From contig JAPTMU010000037.1 in assembly GCA_028583405.1 (NCBI GenBank), positions 506,501-570,500 on the forward strand: a stretch of 64,000 nt of DNA, given 5' to 3'. The notes beneath the pieces were generated by a model. The model was not told the origin of the DNA. It was given only the letters and a program-made list of their open reading frames with translations, and made no database searches. This document shows, piece by piece, positions 47,500 to 58,299 of this stretch. How positions within the stretch are numbered: the stretch's first letter is position 1; every line of letters starts with the position of its first letter. This DNA comes from Pogonophryne albipinna. Its lineage: Eukaryota; Chordata; Actinopteri; Perciformes; Artedidraconidae. The translations under genes and the position numbers were made by a program.

Positions 47500-48305
47500 A
47501 ATGAGCCTTGGTGTCATCCTGGACAGCTCCCTCTCATTTTCACCTCACATAAATAACATCACCCGGACTGCCTTCTTCACATATGCAACATCTCCAGACT
47601 CCGCCCATCCATTTCTCAATCAAACACTGAAGTCCTGGTCAATGCATTTGTCACGTCCCGCATCGACTGCTGTAACGCCATCCTCTCAGGCATACCCACC
47701 AAGCTCATCAATAAACTACAAATCATACAGAACTCCGCAGCCCGGATCATCACCGGCACCAAGGCCTCCGAACACATCACCCCCATCCTCATCCAACTCC
47801 ACTGGCTCCCTGTTCAATCCCGTATCAACTTCAAAAACCTACTGCTCACTTACAAAGCCCTACATAACCTGCCCCCCCCCCCCATCTGGCTGACCTTCTT
47901 CAGGAGTACAACCCCTCTCGCTCCCTCCGTGCCTCCTCTGCTGGTCTGCTAACCGTCCCCACCCCACGCCTCGTCACCATGGGTGCTCGGGCTTTTAGCT
48001 GCACTGCTCCCAGACTCTGGAACTCCCTCCCCCCGCACATCCGACAGTCAGACACAATCACCATATTCAAATCCCAATCAAAAACCCACCTGTTCAAATC
48101 TGCCTGCTCACTGTAGTGCTCCCCATTATATGTTTCATTTGTGTCCACTTGACTGTCTCCTCCATGATTTCCTGTTTGTGTTTTTATCATGTTCTGTTGC
48201 CTATTAGCGTTTTCTTTTCTTTTTTTACAAATTGTACGGTGTCCTTGGGCGTCATGAAAGGCGCCTAAAAATAAAATGTATTAATATTATTATTATTATT
48301 ATTAT
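47500..48305 (+). pseudogene. L2-clade LINE, reverse transcriptase C-terminal part and tail
   Basis: The conserved L2 C-terminal blocks can be read in shifting frames: LGVILDSSLSFSPHI at 47503, then SRIDCCNAILSGIP, KLQIIQNSAARIITG and LHWLPVQSRINFK-type blocks, and finally TMGARAFSC.APRLWNSLPP near 47980-48030. Frameshifts interrupt it. The 3' tail tgaaaggcgcctaaaaataa followed by (att)n at 48260-48305 is typical. Only the 3' end is present. Confidence 0.85.
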
Positions 48306-48554
48306 GATGTGTGATTTTATACTTACATAAGGTATAATAATGCTCATTTTCCATGAGATTTGTTCTTTAAAAAGGTGATGTATCCGTTATATTTTTTTGC
48401 ACATAAGTAAAAAAGAAACAAGAAATAAGGGATAGTGGAATTTAGCATAGGATAATCTTTATTCACCACAAAACAGGGACATTTGCATTTTCTCATTAAA
48501 TAAATTATACAAAAAATAGCACATCTCTTGACAAATTAGAACAATACCTCAGAC

Positions 48555-49846
<1,292 letters not shown>

Positions 49847-49854
49847 CCTCAGAC

Positions 49855-50265
49855 TATATTGCATATTCAAAGCATTTTATGACAGTTATGGTCAGAAGTA
49901 TCTTAAATGTAAAAACACAATAGCAATAAGAGGGCAGCAATTTGGCGAATAAATAACTTGTACTAATCAAATGATATCAAATAAGGGTCATACGTTTCTA
50001 AATCTCCTTGAATGTAATTATTCCGATCACAGTATAACACAAACAGGTTTTATGGGTATTATTCATTTGATTTCATGATCCCCTGTGTTTGCGTCAAGTG
50101 TAAATTACTTTCCATTTTTCTCAGAATTCGAAAAAAAACAAGTTTGACAGTTAAAGGGAGTTCATATACTACCATGTACCGTGTCTGTATTGAGAGCCTT
50201 TCTGTCATTACAGGGTTAGATAATCTGTCTAACACATTTCAGATTGTTATTATAAATCATACTAC
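49855..50265. other. Spacer before the H1-4 block
   Basis: AT-rich. Nothing recognised. The inverted duplication begins at about 50270. Confidence 0.4.
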
Positions 50266-50810
50266 TATATAAATATCGTTGTATTGTGATATACATGAGA
50301 AAAGCTGTGCTAAATGAAGGTCTCTCACTGTTGAGTAACAAAGACTGTATTTAGAACACAGCCAGGGCCTGTCCTGATGGGAGTGTGTTTGCAGACAGCA
50401 GAATTACCTCTGTTTAACAAAGAATTGTTTACAACTACTGCCTTTTTTCACCTTGAGTCTTTAAAACAACATCTCGCCTAACTATATTACTAGTTTTATT
50501 GAGAATATGAAGCATTTTAAGTTGTTCAAGAGATCATTTATAGGAAAAAGTCGCAGATTAGTCCTTCTCACGGCAGTAGTTTTAGGAGGTTTAAAGGCTT
50601 CCTAATAAAAACACAACAATATTTAAAGCTTTATTTCGCTTCTATATGAAGATAAAGTAATCTGCTATCAATTCGATTAACCATTGAAATTCAACTCGTT
50701 CTCTAAATGTGTATTTTTTACAGTTTTAGCTGAAGAGAAAGCACAAAGTGGCACAGTTTTTCTGCAGCTCCTGTGTGAGCCACTGAGTTGAGTCTCTACG
50801 GTTCTCATGG

Positions 50811-50820
50811 TGTGTTTAAG
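50811..50820 (+). promoter_or_regulatory. Conserved H1 upstream motif, H1-4
   Basis: TGTGTTTAAG, 64 nt before the ATG. The flanks of about 170 bp are nearly identical in reverse to those of H1-2. Confidence 0.6.
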
Positions 50821-50883
50821 TTCCTCTCTTCGCTGGGATTTCTCTCTCCGTCTCATCAGACCTAGAATCCTCCTGACAGCATC

Positions 50884-51605
50884 ATGGCAACAGAAGAAGC
50901 TCCCACTGAAGCCGTCGTCGTCGCCGCCCCGGCAAAGACATCGACAAAGGCACCGGCAAAGGCACCGGCCAAGGCACCAGCCAAGTCCCCGAAGAAGAAG
51001 GCAGCCAAGCCGGCGAAGAAGGTTGGTCCCGGGGCCGCTGAGCTCATCTTGAAAGAGGTCACCGCGTCCAAGGACCGTAAAGGGATCTCTTACCAGGCTG
51101 TGAAGAAGGCGCTGGCCGCTCAGGGCTACGAACACACCGCTCACATTAAACGCGCCGTGAAGAGGTTACTCGAGAATGGAGCCCTGGTGCAGGTCAAGGG
51201 ATCCGGAGCCAGCGGCTCCTTCAAGGCAGCTAAGGCCGCCGAAAAGCCAAAGAAGGTAGCGAAGAAGCCCGCAGCCAAAGCCAAGAAGCCGGCAGCAGCA
51301 GCGAAGAAACCCGCCGCTCAGAAGCCAGCAGCCAAGAAGGCAGTAACTCCCAAGAAGGTAGCGAAGAAGCCTGCTACTGCTGCCAAGAAAACCTCCGTGA
51401 AGAAGATCACTAAGAGCCCGAAGAAGAAGGTGGCGGCCAAGAAGGCAGCGACCCCAAGAAGGCAGCACCCAAGAAGGCAGCGACCCCCAAGAAGACAGTA
51501 ACCCCCAAGAAGACCGTAAGCCCCAAGAAAGCTGTGAAGAAGGTGGTTAAACCAGCTGCCACAGCAGCGAAGAAGGCACCAGCCAGGAAAGCATCGAGGA
51601 AGTAA
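50884..51605 (+). pseudogene. Histone H1-like (copy 4), frameshifted in the C-tail
   Basis: Starts [18 protein letters not shown] and has an intact globular domain ([19 protein letters not shown] to GSGASGSFK). In the tail, a run of four C at 51452-51455 stands where the next repeat unit has five (gcgacccccaag). The frame shifts, giving Arg/Pro/Gln residues and a stop at 51501 after 205 codons. With the fifth base the frame would run on to the normal TAA at 51603-51605, with a tail like that of H1-2. A stem-loop follows. This may be a true mutation or a homopolymer error. The present product would still carry the DNA-binding core and most of the tail. Confidence 0.88.
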
Positions 51606-51631
51606 ACAGACTCTCTACTTCATCTCCAAAA

Positions 51632-51647
51632 GGCTCTTTTAAGAGCC
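51632..51647 (+). promoter_or_regulatory. Histone 3' stem-loop of H1-4
   Basis: GGCTCTTTTAAGAGCC, 26 nt past the TAA at 51605, with H1-2-like flanks. Confidence 0.96.
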
Positions 51648-51699
51648 ACCCACATACACCAAAAGAGCACTCTCCTTTATAATATTATCATTTAGCATA

Positions 51700-52330
51700 A
51701 ATACAAGTTTGTTAAAGTCTGCTGCATATTTATTTGCAAAACCAGAAGACATTGTGGTTATTTATCATTATTGTATAAGTTATTTAATTTTACAACACAT
51801 GTTATTATGTTGCTATATTAGTACACATTGTCTTCACGAAGGCTCCTCTGACGTCACTCACAACATACATATTTCCCATGTACTTGATAGTGTATAAACC
51901 CTATGTCAATATTTTGTAGGCCTATATAACTTCATATAAATGTACATGGAAACTTATTTAATGCTACATATAATTGTGACTATATTATTACACATTAATT
52001 CACTTTTACTTGAGGAGATTGGATTAGCTCCTGATTTTGATAATAAATGAATTATTTTTACTTTATTTTGTATGTTTAATAATTAGATTATATTGGATAT
52101 ACTTTAATGGTCACATTGTTCATTTGTTTTGTCACTTCAGCATGCCAAACTATCTTAGAGTGTGCTTCACTTTGATCCTTTCAAGTATACTTTGTTTTAA
52201 AATATTTCTCTAAGAATACACTATATTGTTTGAGTATATGTGTATAGTCAGATCTATTTTATAGTATATGTTATTCGATGATTTCATTATGTGAGGTCTA
52301 TTGTACTTGACACAGTGAATGGACTAACGC
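51700..52330. other. Spacer within the inverted duplication
   Basis: AT-rich. 52130-52260 is the reverse of 28005-28125. No gene. Confidence 0.45.
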
Positions 52331-52337
52331 TTCTCTG

Positions 52338-52396
52338 ATTGGTCGATGGTAGTACCACTCGACCTGACCAATCAGCGGCCAGATGTTCACTATATA
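52338..52396 (+). promoter_or_regulatory. Preserved H2A-type promoter without a gene
   Basis: CCAAT elements at 52338-52344 and 52366-52375 and TATATA at 52391-52396, as in the H2A-2 promoter, including gaccaatcagcggccaga. Confidence 0.8.
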
Positions 52397-52448
52397 GACC
52401 ACCACCAATCGTTGAGGAAGTATTGTTTTCAGCTAACCTAAACAGAAA

Positions 52449-52472
52449 ATATCAGGAAGAGGTAAGGCCGGA
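52449..52472 (+). pseudogene. Histone H2A stub, start codon lost
   Basis: The sequence ATA TCA GGA AGA GGT AAG GCC GGA matches the first eight H2A codons with ATG changed to ATA and Thr7 to Ala. It then diverges into unrelated sequence. The 5' UTR (attgttttcagctaacctaa) matches H2A-2. It is the remnant of the H2A partner of H1-4. Confidence 0.85.
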
Positions 52473-52505
52473 ATTTGGTAGGAGCTGACAGAGAGAGACC
52501 CGGAA

Positions 52506-52670
52506 ATGAGAGGAAGAGGGAAAGGAGGAATTTGCTTCTTAAATATCAAAGAATAATCTGATAGAAAATGTAAACATTATTCCAACTATAGCTGACCATT
52601 TGATGATTCGTTCTGAATGACCTGTTCCAACAGACGCGAAAATGATTGGAAGAGGAAAGGAAGGAGGATC
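52506..52670 (+). pseudogene. H4-like N-terminal stubs (inverted copy of 24860-25009)
   Basis: ATG at 52506 reads MRGRGKGG, then leaves H4; ATG at 52642 reads MIGRGKEGG. The DNA between (ctgatagaaaatgtaaacat, gatgattcgttctgaa) is the reverse of 24890-24960. So the stub array was duplicated as a unit. Confidence 0.65.
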
Positions 52671-52684
52671 AGCAAGATCCTTTT

Positions 52685-53362
52685 TCTAGCAAACATCTTC
52701 CCCCCCCACCAGCCCAAATCATTATGCAATTAAACAAACAGTGTGTCAATTTGGTGTGGGGTACAACAAGGGAGGTTGCTAAACGTAATTTGTTATTTAA
52801 GAGTAGGGAATATGGAGGCCTGGGAGCCATAGACCTGGGCATTAAACTAAACATTACCTTTGTAAAAAACATCTCGGCTGCAATCGATAGGAAAGTACCT
52901 TGGGTTGAGGATGGAGAAATGGGATGGAAGAAAAGAAGAGGCAGAGCTAGAAATGGACCCTATTACAAATTAGTTTATGGTGACTTCACAACTGAAGTTC
53001 AGCATTTAGAGATTGATTGGATCGGACTACCGAATAAAGTAATTTTTAAAATGATAAACGATTTCAAATAAGGAGGTGTTATAGCATACAAAAACCTAAC
53101 ACCTGACGAAGGTAAGGAAGTCTTGAAATTAGTAAAAAGTAAACAGTTATCGGAGAGCATGAGAGACGTGAGGTGGCTGATATCAGTCAACAGGCTTGCG
53201 GTCAGAGCTGTGGTTTCATGGAGCTGCTATGTGAAAACTAGAACATGCCCCATGATTAACTGTGAGGAGGACGAGACTCTACAGCACCTCCTCATGGACT
53301 GCTACAGAGAGAAATATTGTTGTGTTTTCAAAATGAGCATTATGAGTTGGGCAACAACCTAA
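52685..53362 (+). pseudogene. Tx1-like LINE C-terminal fragment
   Basis: Two frames. The first (to 53071) has LVWGTTREVAKRNLLFKSRE and the GGLGAIDL block typical of the region after reverse transcriptase. The second (from about 53077) has LISVNRLAVRAVVSW and a Cys/His cluster, C-P-M-I-N-C ... ETLQHLLMDC, like the zinc-binding end of L1/Tx1 proteins. A stop and frame shift near 53070 break it. Copies of the end occur at 34430-35230. Confidence 0.75.
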
Positions 53363-53377
53363 ACAACTTGGCCTCCT

Positions 53378-53574
53378 TGCCAGCGATTCTCTCTCTAGTT
53401 TAGCATACTCAGCCCGACTCAGCCTGGTTGTTGGCCCGCTAAGAACCTCGATTTTATGGTGCCAGAAAAACTGTGAAATAGTACCCGCTAGCCGGTACTA
53501 GGCCAAGTGGAAACGCAACCAAAAACGGGCCGGGCACAGCACGCTTAAACCGCGCTGTGGTGGAAATGCGCCAT
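53378..53574. mobile_element. Right-end fragment of the 7261-8936 transposon family
   Basis: Matches 8743-8936 including ccagcgattctctctctagt and the terminus tggaaatgcgccat. Confidence 0.75.
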
Positions 53575-53616
53575 AAGTGAGCTATAAATTCACAACATTC
53601 ATTACACTTCCTTTAA

Positions 53617-54151
53617 CCTGTTGAGCCCCAAGCCGGGTTTCAGGTCTCAGGCTCGAGATGACATTTGCAGAACAAATGACTATATCTTCACTTCTAAAAG
53701 GGGGAAATTAATAATCCTTTTTCTTAAAGCAATGATAAACCTGTGAGTTGGATGTAGAAAAGTCAGAATCAATATAGATTTTTTTTATTTTAAAGTAAAT
53801 TCAGATTGAACACAGTAAACAATGTATAGTTTCCGTCCAACAAAACCCCCATTACTTAAAGTGAAAACCAGCCTTGAATGATGGGATCGGAGACTAAAAG
53901 CTTTAGGAATCCGAACTATAACATAATAAGTACCAGTGCTGCCCCTTGCCAACTTGTGGCCCCACGCAAAGTTATGTGATGAGGCCCTCTGTGTCTCTGA
54001 GGATTATCAGTAATCATTTCAAAGTGACAGAGACATTGGATTAACCTTCAGCAGCGTTTTTATAAGTTTTAATGCCAATGAACAAAACTTTTGATCAGAA
54101 AACACCAACGGTATTTTTCGTGCAATATTGTTGTCCATGGGGCTTAACTGG
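53617..54151. mobile_element. TTAA-type non-autonomous DNA transposon
   Basis: The ends CCTGTTGAGCCCCAAGC and, reversed, CCAGTTAAGCCCCATGG form the TIR. TTAA (53613-53616) precedes the left end and CTAA follows the right. The related DNA at 26250-26275 (cattacacttgctctaagtg) lacks the insertion. A longer, diverged copy lies at about 13560-14604. Confidence 0.65.
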
Positions 54152-54154
54152 CTA

Positions 54155-54325
54155 AGTGACGACTACATTCAACTGACTCCTTTTATTCTCAATTAAAGGT
54201 TCATTCCATTTTTATATATATCACATTTCAATTGTATTCCCGAGAAAAACATTGCACTTTTATAAAAAATATTATGTACAATATAATTTCTGAAAGATAA
54301 ATCTTCCAATGTTGACATTTCACTA
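54155..54325. repeat. Segment duplicated from 26268-26440
   Basis: Direct homology to the region beside the H2B stub. Here the H2B stub itself is missing. Confidence 0.7.
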
Positions 54326-54735
54326 AACAGGCAACGTTTGAATGCAGATAATAGTTTCAGTGCAATAACATTGCATTTCTTAAACACACTGTGCTGTTTA
54401 ATTAATTGTTCTCATTATAAATGTGTAAAATGCTTATTCACCGAACAAACTTTACAGTCCAGTGCACACAATTCTCCTAAGAATATTCACCCATGGTTAG
54501 ATCGTATACCCATCATAAATATAAATTACTACGAGTTAGTTTATTCTCTCAATTTGAGGTACAACCCACTTTATTTAATAGTATTGACATTTTAACACAA
54601 GTGATTATACCCTTAATAATTAAATGGATTTACATTTTCATACAGGACTTTTCAAGTTTTTGATGATATAATAAAAAAGGATCAGATAAATTGTTCTTAA
54701 GCTATCACAAGGACCGAGGCTCTCAAAGTGAGGTG
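54326..54735. other. AT-rich spacer
   Basis: No gene. The last part (cttaagctatcacaaggacc) is the H4 3' flank, also found after intact H4. Confidence 0.5.
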
Positions 54736-54738
54736 GGT

Positions 54739-54754
54739 GGCTCTTAAAAGAGCC
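54739..54754 (-). promoter_or_regulatory. Histone 3' stem-loop of the H4 fragment
   Basis: Minus-strand GGCTCTTTTAAGAGCC with H4-type flanks. Confidence 0.93.
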
Positions 54755-54778
54755 TTTGTGTGTTTCAGTCCGATGAGT

Positions 54779-54810
54779 TTATCCCCCGAAGCCGTACAGG
54801 GTGCGGCCCA
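54779..54810 (-). pseudogene. Histone H4 3' fragment
   Basis: Minus strand ggccgcaccctgtacggctt and onward encodes GRTLYGFGG and stop. Upstream of the first Gly the sequence switches to retroelement-type DNA. Everything else of H4 is missing. Confidence 0.93.
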
Positions 54811-55021
54811 GCTATATCCGATATAATATAACCCTCTGTCCGGTGCAATAGTATCAACTTAAATTACTACACTTTTTGGTTTAAATATATATTCTAGGAT
54901 TTGGGTAGGTATTTTAACAAGACTTTCAGCCTGTATTTCGCTGATTTGTACTCATCGACTTTTTTCACTAGGTCGTTTTGGTTCTTGTAGTTTTGACTCT
55001 GTAAAAGTATTACTTTTCACA
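54811..55021 (-). mobile_element. Leader region of an LTR retroelement, truncated
   Basis: On the minus strand this follows the primer-binding site, so it is the 5' untranslated/gag-proximal part of the element. It ends abruptly at the H4 fragment. No gag domain is recognisable. Confidence 0.5.
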
Positions 55022-55041
55022 GAGCCCCACGTTGGGCGCCA
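55022..55041 (-). promoter_or_regulatory. Retroelement primer-binding site (tRNA-Lys type)
   Basis: Minus-strand TGGCGCCCAACGTGGGGCTC directly abuts the LTR end. It matches the 3' end of tRNA-Lys1,2 as used by some retroviruses. Reverse transcription would start here. Confidence 0.8.
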
Positions 55042-56212
55042 TGTAAGAGTCGGTGAGGTCCTGATAATTTATTCCGGTAAATTATTCTGACCCTACTAAT
55101 TGACCAGACCGAAGTTATTGAGTCTATGTAAGTCTACTGCTTGGCTCAGATCCACCAAGGTCAGCAAGATCTCACCTCTATTAACTCCCCGAAGAACCAG
55201 GCTCAATTAACTGCTGTTTGTATTGAGAAAACTCTTTAAATCTGTTTAAGGGATCCCGAAGGATTTTGGTATCAGTAAATGAGGTGTGGTCCTACCTAAA
55301 CATGAGTGTGGCAGGGTGCAATCTTACCTTTGAAGCAGGAGAGGAGAGCGCAGATGTCCTTTTAGTTGTCCCAATCCAAAAGGTGGGATCAGTTTATTTG
55401 AAGAAAATAGGTCCAAACTAATACAGGGTTTTTACCTTCTCTCTTTACCACATTATAATCATACGAAACATATCATGCTGGGGTTATATTTTAATCTAAA
55501 ACCTTAATTCATAGTTCTCCCATTAAAGTCTTCCGACGAAATTCAAAAGGAATTTCCTCGTGGTGGCGTAGGTTTTCTAATTAGATCTAAAATCCTGATA
55601 CATTTAACAATGTCTTCCAGGCAGAGCTAACTCTAAGATCCTGATACATTTAACAATGTCTTCCAGGCAGAGCTAACTAAGATCACTAACTCTACGATCC
55701 TGATACATTTAACAATGTCTATCAGGCAGAGCTAACTAAGATCACTAACTCTACGATCCTGATACATTTAACAATGTCTTCCAGGCAGAGAGAACCTTAC
55801 CGAGAGCCAAAACCCAGCTCTGAGGGCCAGAGCCTCCCGGGAGAGAGTATACCAGGGGAACCCCCCTCTCTCTCTCGCTCCCTCCAAAATGCCAGTTCCT
55901 TTATGCTCAAAAAACCGGATAGAAACCCCAAAAACACCTCCTCTATACCCAACCAATGAAACAAACTGGGCATGGCCACTGATGTACAGGACTGGACATA
56001 TTCTATTGGCTATGGCATAAGACACACCTTCCCTATATTTGTGTAAAAAAGGACATGACCAGACATATTCTATGGCTATGACATAACCACCTTTTTGAGG
56101 CCTCAATGTGTTTCTCCTTAAATCCGGAGCCCCCCTACCTGCTGTGAGAGGAGAGGGAAGAAACTGCCTACTCTCTTATCACTGACACCCATAAATCATT
56201 ATAGGTCTTACA
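55042..56212 (-). mobile_element. Long terminal repeat (5' LTR, minus orientation)
   Basis: The plus strand begins TGTAAGA and ends TCTTACA, a perfect 7-bp inverted end with the TG...CA termini of LTRs. The length is 1171 bp. Minus-strand AATAAA lies near 55068-55073. It carries an internal tandem repeat (55591-55795). The primer-binding site adjoins, so it is an endogenous retrovirus or retrovirus-like 5' LTR; only LTR and leader remain. The start of a second LTR copy is at 63938-64000. Confidence 0.8.
55591..55795. repeat. Tandem repeat in the LTR, four units
   Basis: Units contain atcctgatacatttaacaat followed by gtcttccaggcagag. Spacing is about 46-62 bp owing to indels. It probably lies in U3, where enhancer repeats often occur. 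Confidence 0.85.
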
Positions 56213-56344
56213 CTCAACTTAACAAACCACTTGGTTTTGTTTATACTGTAACTATAGAAAAACCTAAAATATGAAGCATTTTCATTGTGGGTTATACAAG
56301 AATATAATTGATTATATTTGATTATAACTAACTTTCGTTTTAAG

Positions 56345-56815
56345 TATTCAACATACTATGAAGATCTCAACACATGCCACCATTTCAGCTGACCTTTTCT
56401 CAGAAAGGTCTTGGGGGAGGGAGTTACAGAGCTTCGGGGCTGCCACAGAGAAGGCTCTGTCCCCAAAGCTCCGGAGTTTAGCCTTTGGGGTGGAAAGGCA
56501 ACCGGCTGAGGTGGATCTGAGGGACCGGGGGACTTGGTAGAGGATGAGGAGGTCAGGGAGGTAGGGGGGGGGGCAGATGGCGGAGGGCTTTGTATGTGAA
56601 GACCAGGAGTTTGTTGTGGATGCGTTGAGAAACGGGAAGCCAGTGGAGTTCTTTGAGGACCGGGGTGATGTGATGCCATGATTTGGTGTGGGTGAGGAGT
56701 CTGGCGGCTGCGTTCTGGACACGCTGGAGTCTACTGAGGGAGGTGGAGCTGATGCTGTAGCGTAGAGGAGTGAGTTACAGTAGTCAAGGCGGGAGGAGAT
56801 GAAGGCGTGAATTAT
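56345..56815 (-). pseudogene. L2-clade LINE RT C-terminal fragment
   Basis: On the minus strand, blocks LQRVQNAAARLLTHTK, LHWLPVSQRI, FTYKALRHLPPPYL and FGDRAFSVAAPKLCNSLPQ-type sequence can be read in successive frames. This is the end of an L2-type reverse transcriptase ORF. Indels and lack of upstream domains make it dead. The mirror copy is at 63345-63800. Confidence 0.8.
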
Positions 56816-56925
56816 TCTGTTACTTTGTTAAAATCCCCACCTAATATAATGTTATAACCTACTTTTAAGAGTTCTCTTGGTCTTCTGAATAATTGTTGCT
56901 TATGTTGTGCCTCAGGGGCAGTATC

Positions 56926-57767
56926 AATCAATCAATCAATGTTTATTTATATAGCCCACTATTACAAATGTTACATTTGTCTCAGTGGACTTCACAGTTT
57001 GTACAAAATATCAGTATGACAATACGACACCCTCTGTCCTTAGACCCTCACATCGTACAAGGAAAAACCTTCGAAGAAACCCACAGTTTTAAAGGGAAAA
57101 ATGGGAGAAACCTCAGGGAGAGCAACAGAGGAGGGATCCCTCTCCCAGGACGGACAGACGTGCAATAGATGCCGTGTGTAAATTGAAAAGATAATACATT
57201 TGCAACATAGGTAGTCCAAATGTTTGGAAATGCATGTGTGTATAATAGGAAGATGAATCCACGAGGATATCCATCCAGGACCTATGATCCAGGACCACAG
57301 CCACGACTCAAGATCCAGGGCTCACGATGCAGGACACAGGACCGCAGGATCATCCATGACTCCGGATCCCGCGTATATAGACACCAAAAAGAAAGACATT
57401 TGGGGAAGCTGGGTTAATCGGAACATGAGAGTACACAGGTATAGACAGAGAGAAGGAAGAAGTAAGATGTCCCCCGACAAACTAAGCCTATATCAGCAAA
57501 ACTAGGGGCTGAATCTAATCAGCCCTAACTATAAGCTTTATCAAAAAGGAAGGTCTTAAGCGCACTCTTAAAAACGGATAGGGTGTCTGCCGCCCGAACA
57601 CAAACTGGAAGCTGATTCCACAAATGTGGAGCTTGATAAGAAAAGGCTCTGGCTCCCATTGTACTTTTAGAGACTCTAGGAACTGTATATACAGAGCGGG
57701 CGACGTTGAGGCGCATCTTAAACTGCTGGCTAAAAATAAACGTAAATACAGTAGGATTGTTATTCAC
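56926..57767 (-). pseudogene. L2-clade LINE 3' end (RT C-terminus and 3' UTR)
   Basis: The minus-strand frame 57525-57767 ends with VPRVSKSTMGARAFSYQAPH, then LWNQLPV and FKSALKTFLFDKAYS, the standard L2 ending. A 3' UTR of about 600 bp follows, finishing in (ATTG)n at 56926-56941. It contains one copy of the motif expanded at 4753. Near 57700 it joins head-to-head to the esterase/endonuclease piece. Confidence 0.87.
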
Positions 57768-58160
57768 GTCGGTGGTAATGATGTTCGTTTACGCCAATCA
57801 GAATGCACCAAACTTAATGTGGAGTCGGTGTGTAGTTATGCTAAAACAATGTCGGACACCGTAATCTTCTCTGGTCCCCTCCCCAATCTGATCAATGATG
57901 ACATGTATAGCCGCATGTCATCATTTCAGCGCTGGTTGTCTTGGTGGTGCCCAGCAAACAATGTGGGCTTCGTAAATAATTGGACAGCCTTCTGGGGAAA
58001 ACCTGGTCTGATTAAGAGAGACGGCATTCATCCTACTTTGGAAGGTGCAGATCTCATTTCGGCAAACATTTCAGGCTTTGTGGACTTAATCCATGACAAA
58101 CTGGAGTTGAGACCAGGAGCGGAGTCGCAGTCTTACACGCTTCTCTGCGCTCTCACCTAG
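57700..58160 (+). pseudogene. L2/CR1-type LINE esterase (SGNH) domain fragment
   Basis: Shows the SGNH-hydrolase blocks IHVGGNDV (block III, Gly and Asn) and DGIHPT (block V, Asp and His). Such an esterase is known in ORF1 of CR1/L2-type LINEs. The block I GDS serine is missing because the sequence begins at the junction with the opposite-strand RT end. The frame stops at 58160, before the endonuclease part. Confidence 0.75.
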
Positions 58161-58299
58161 GCAGTCATCCATAGGAATCCCGAACCCAATAAAATACCCA
58201 ATATTAGCGGTGTGTGTGTCTGCCCAAGGACAATTAAAGGTAAAACCTAATAGAGGTGTCGTACATAATAACCTAATAAAAGTAAATGTAACAACTACT

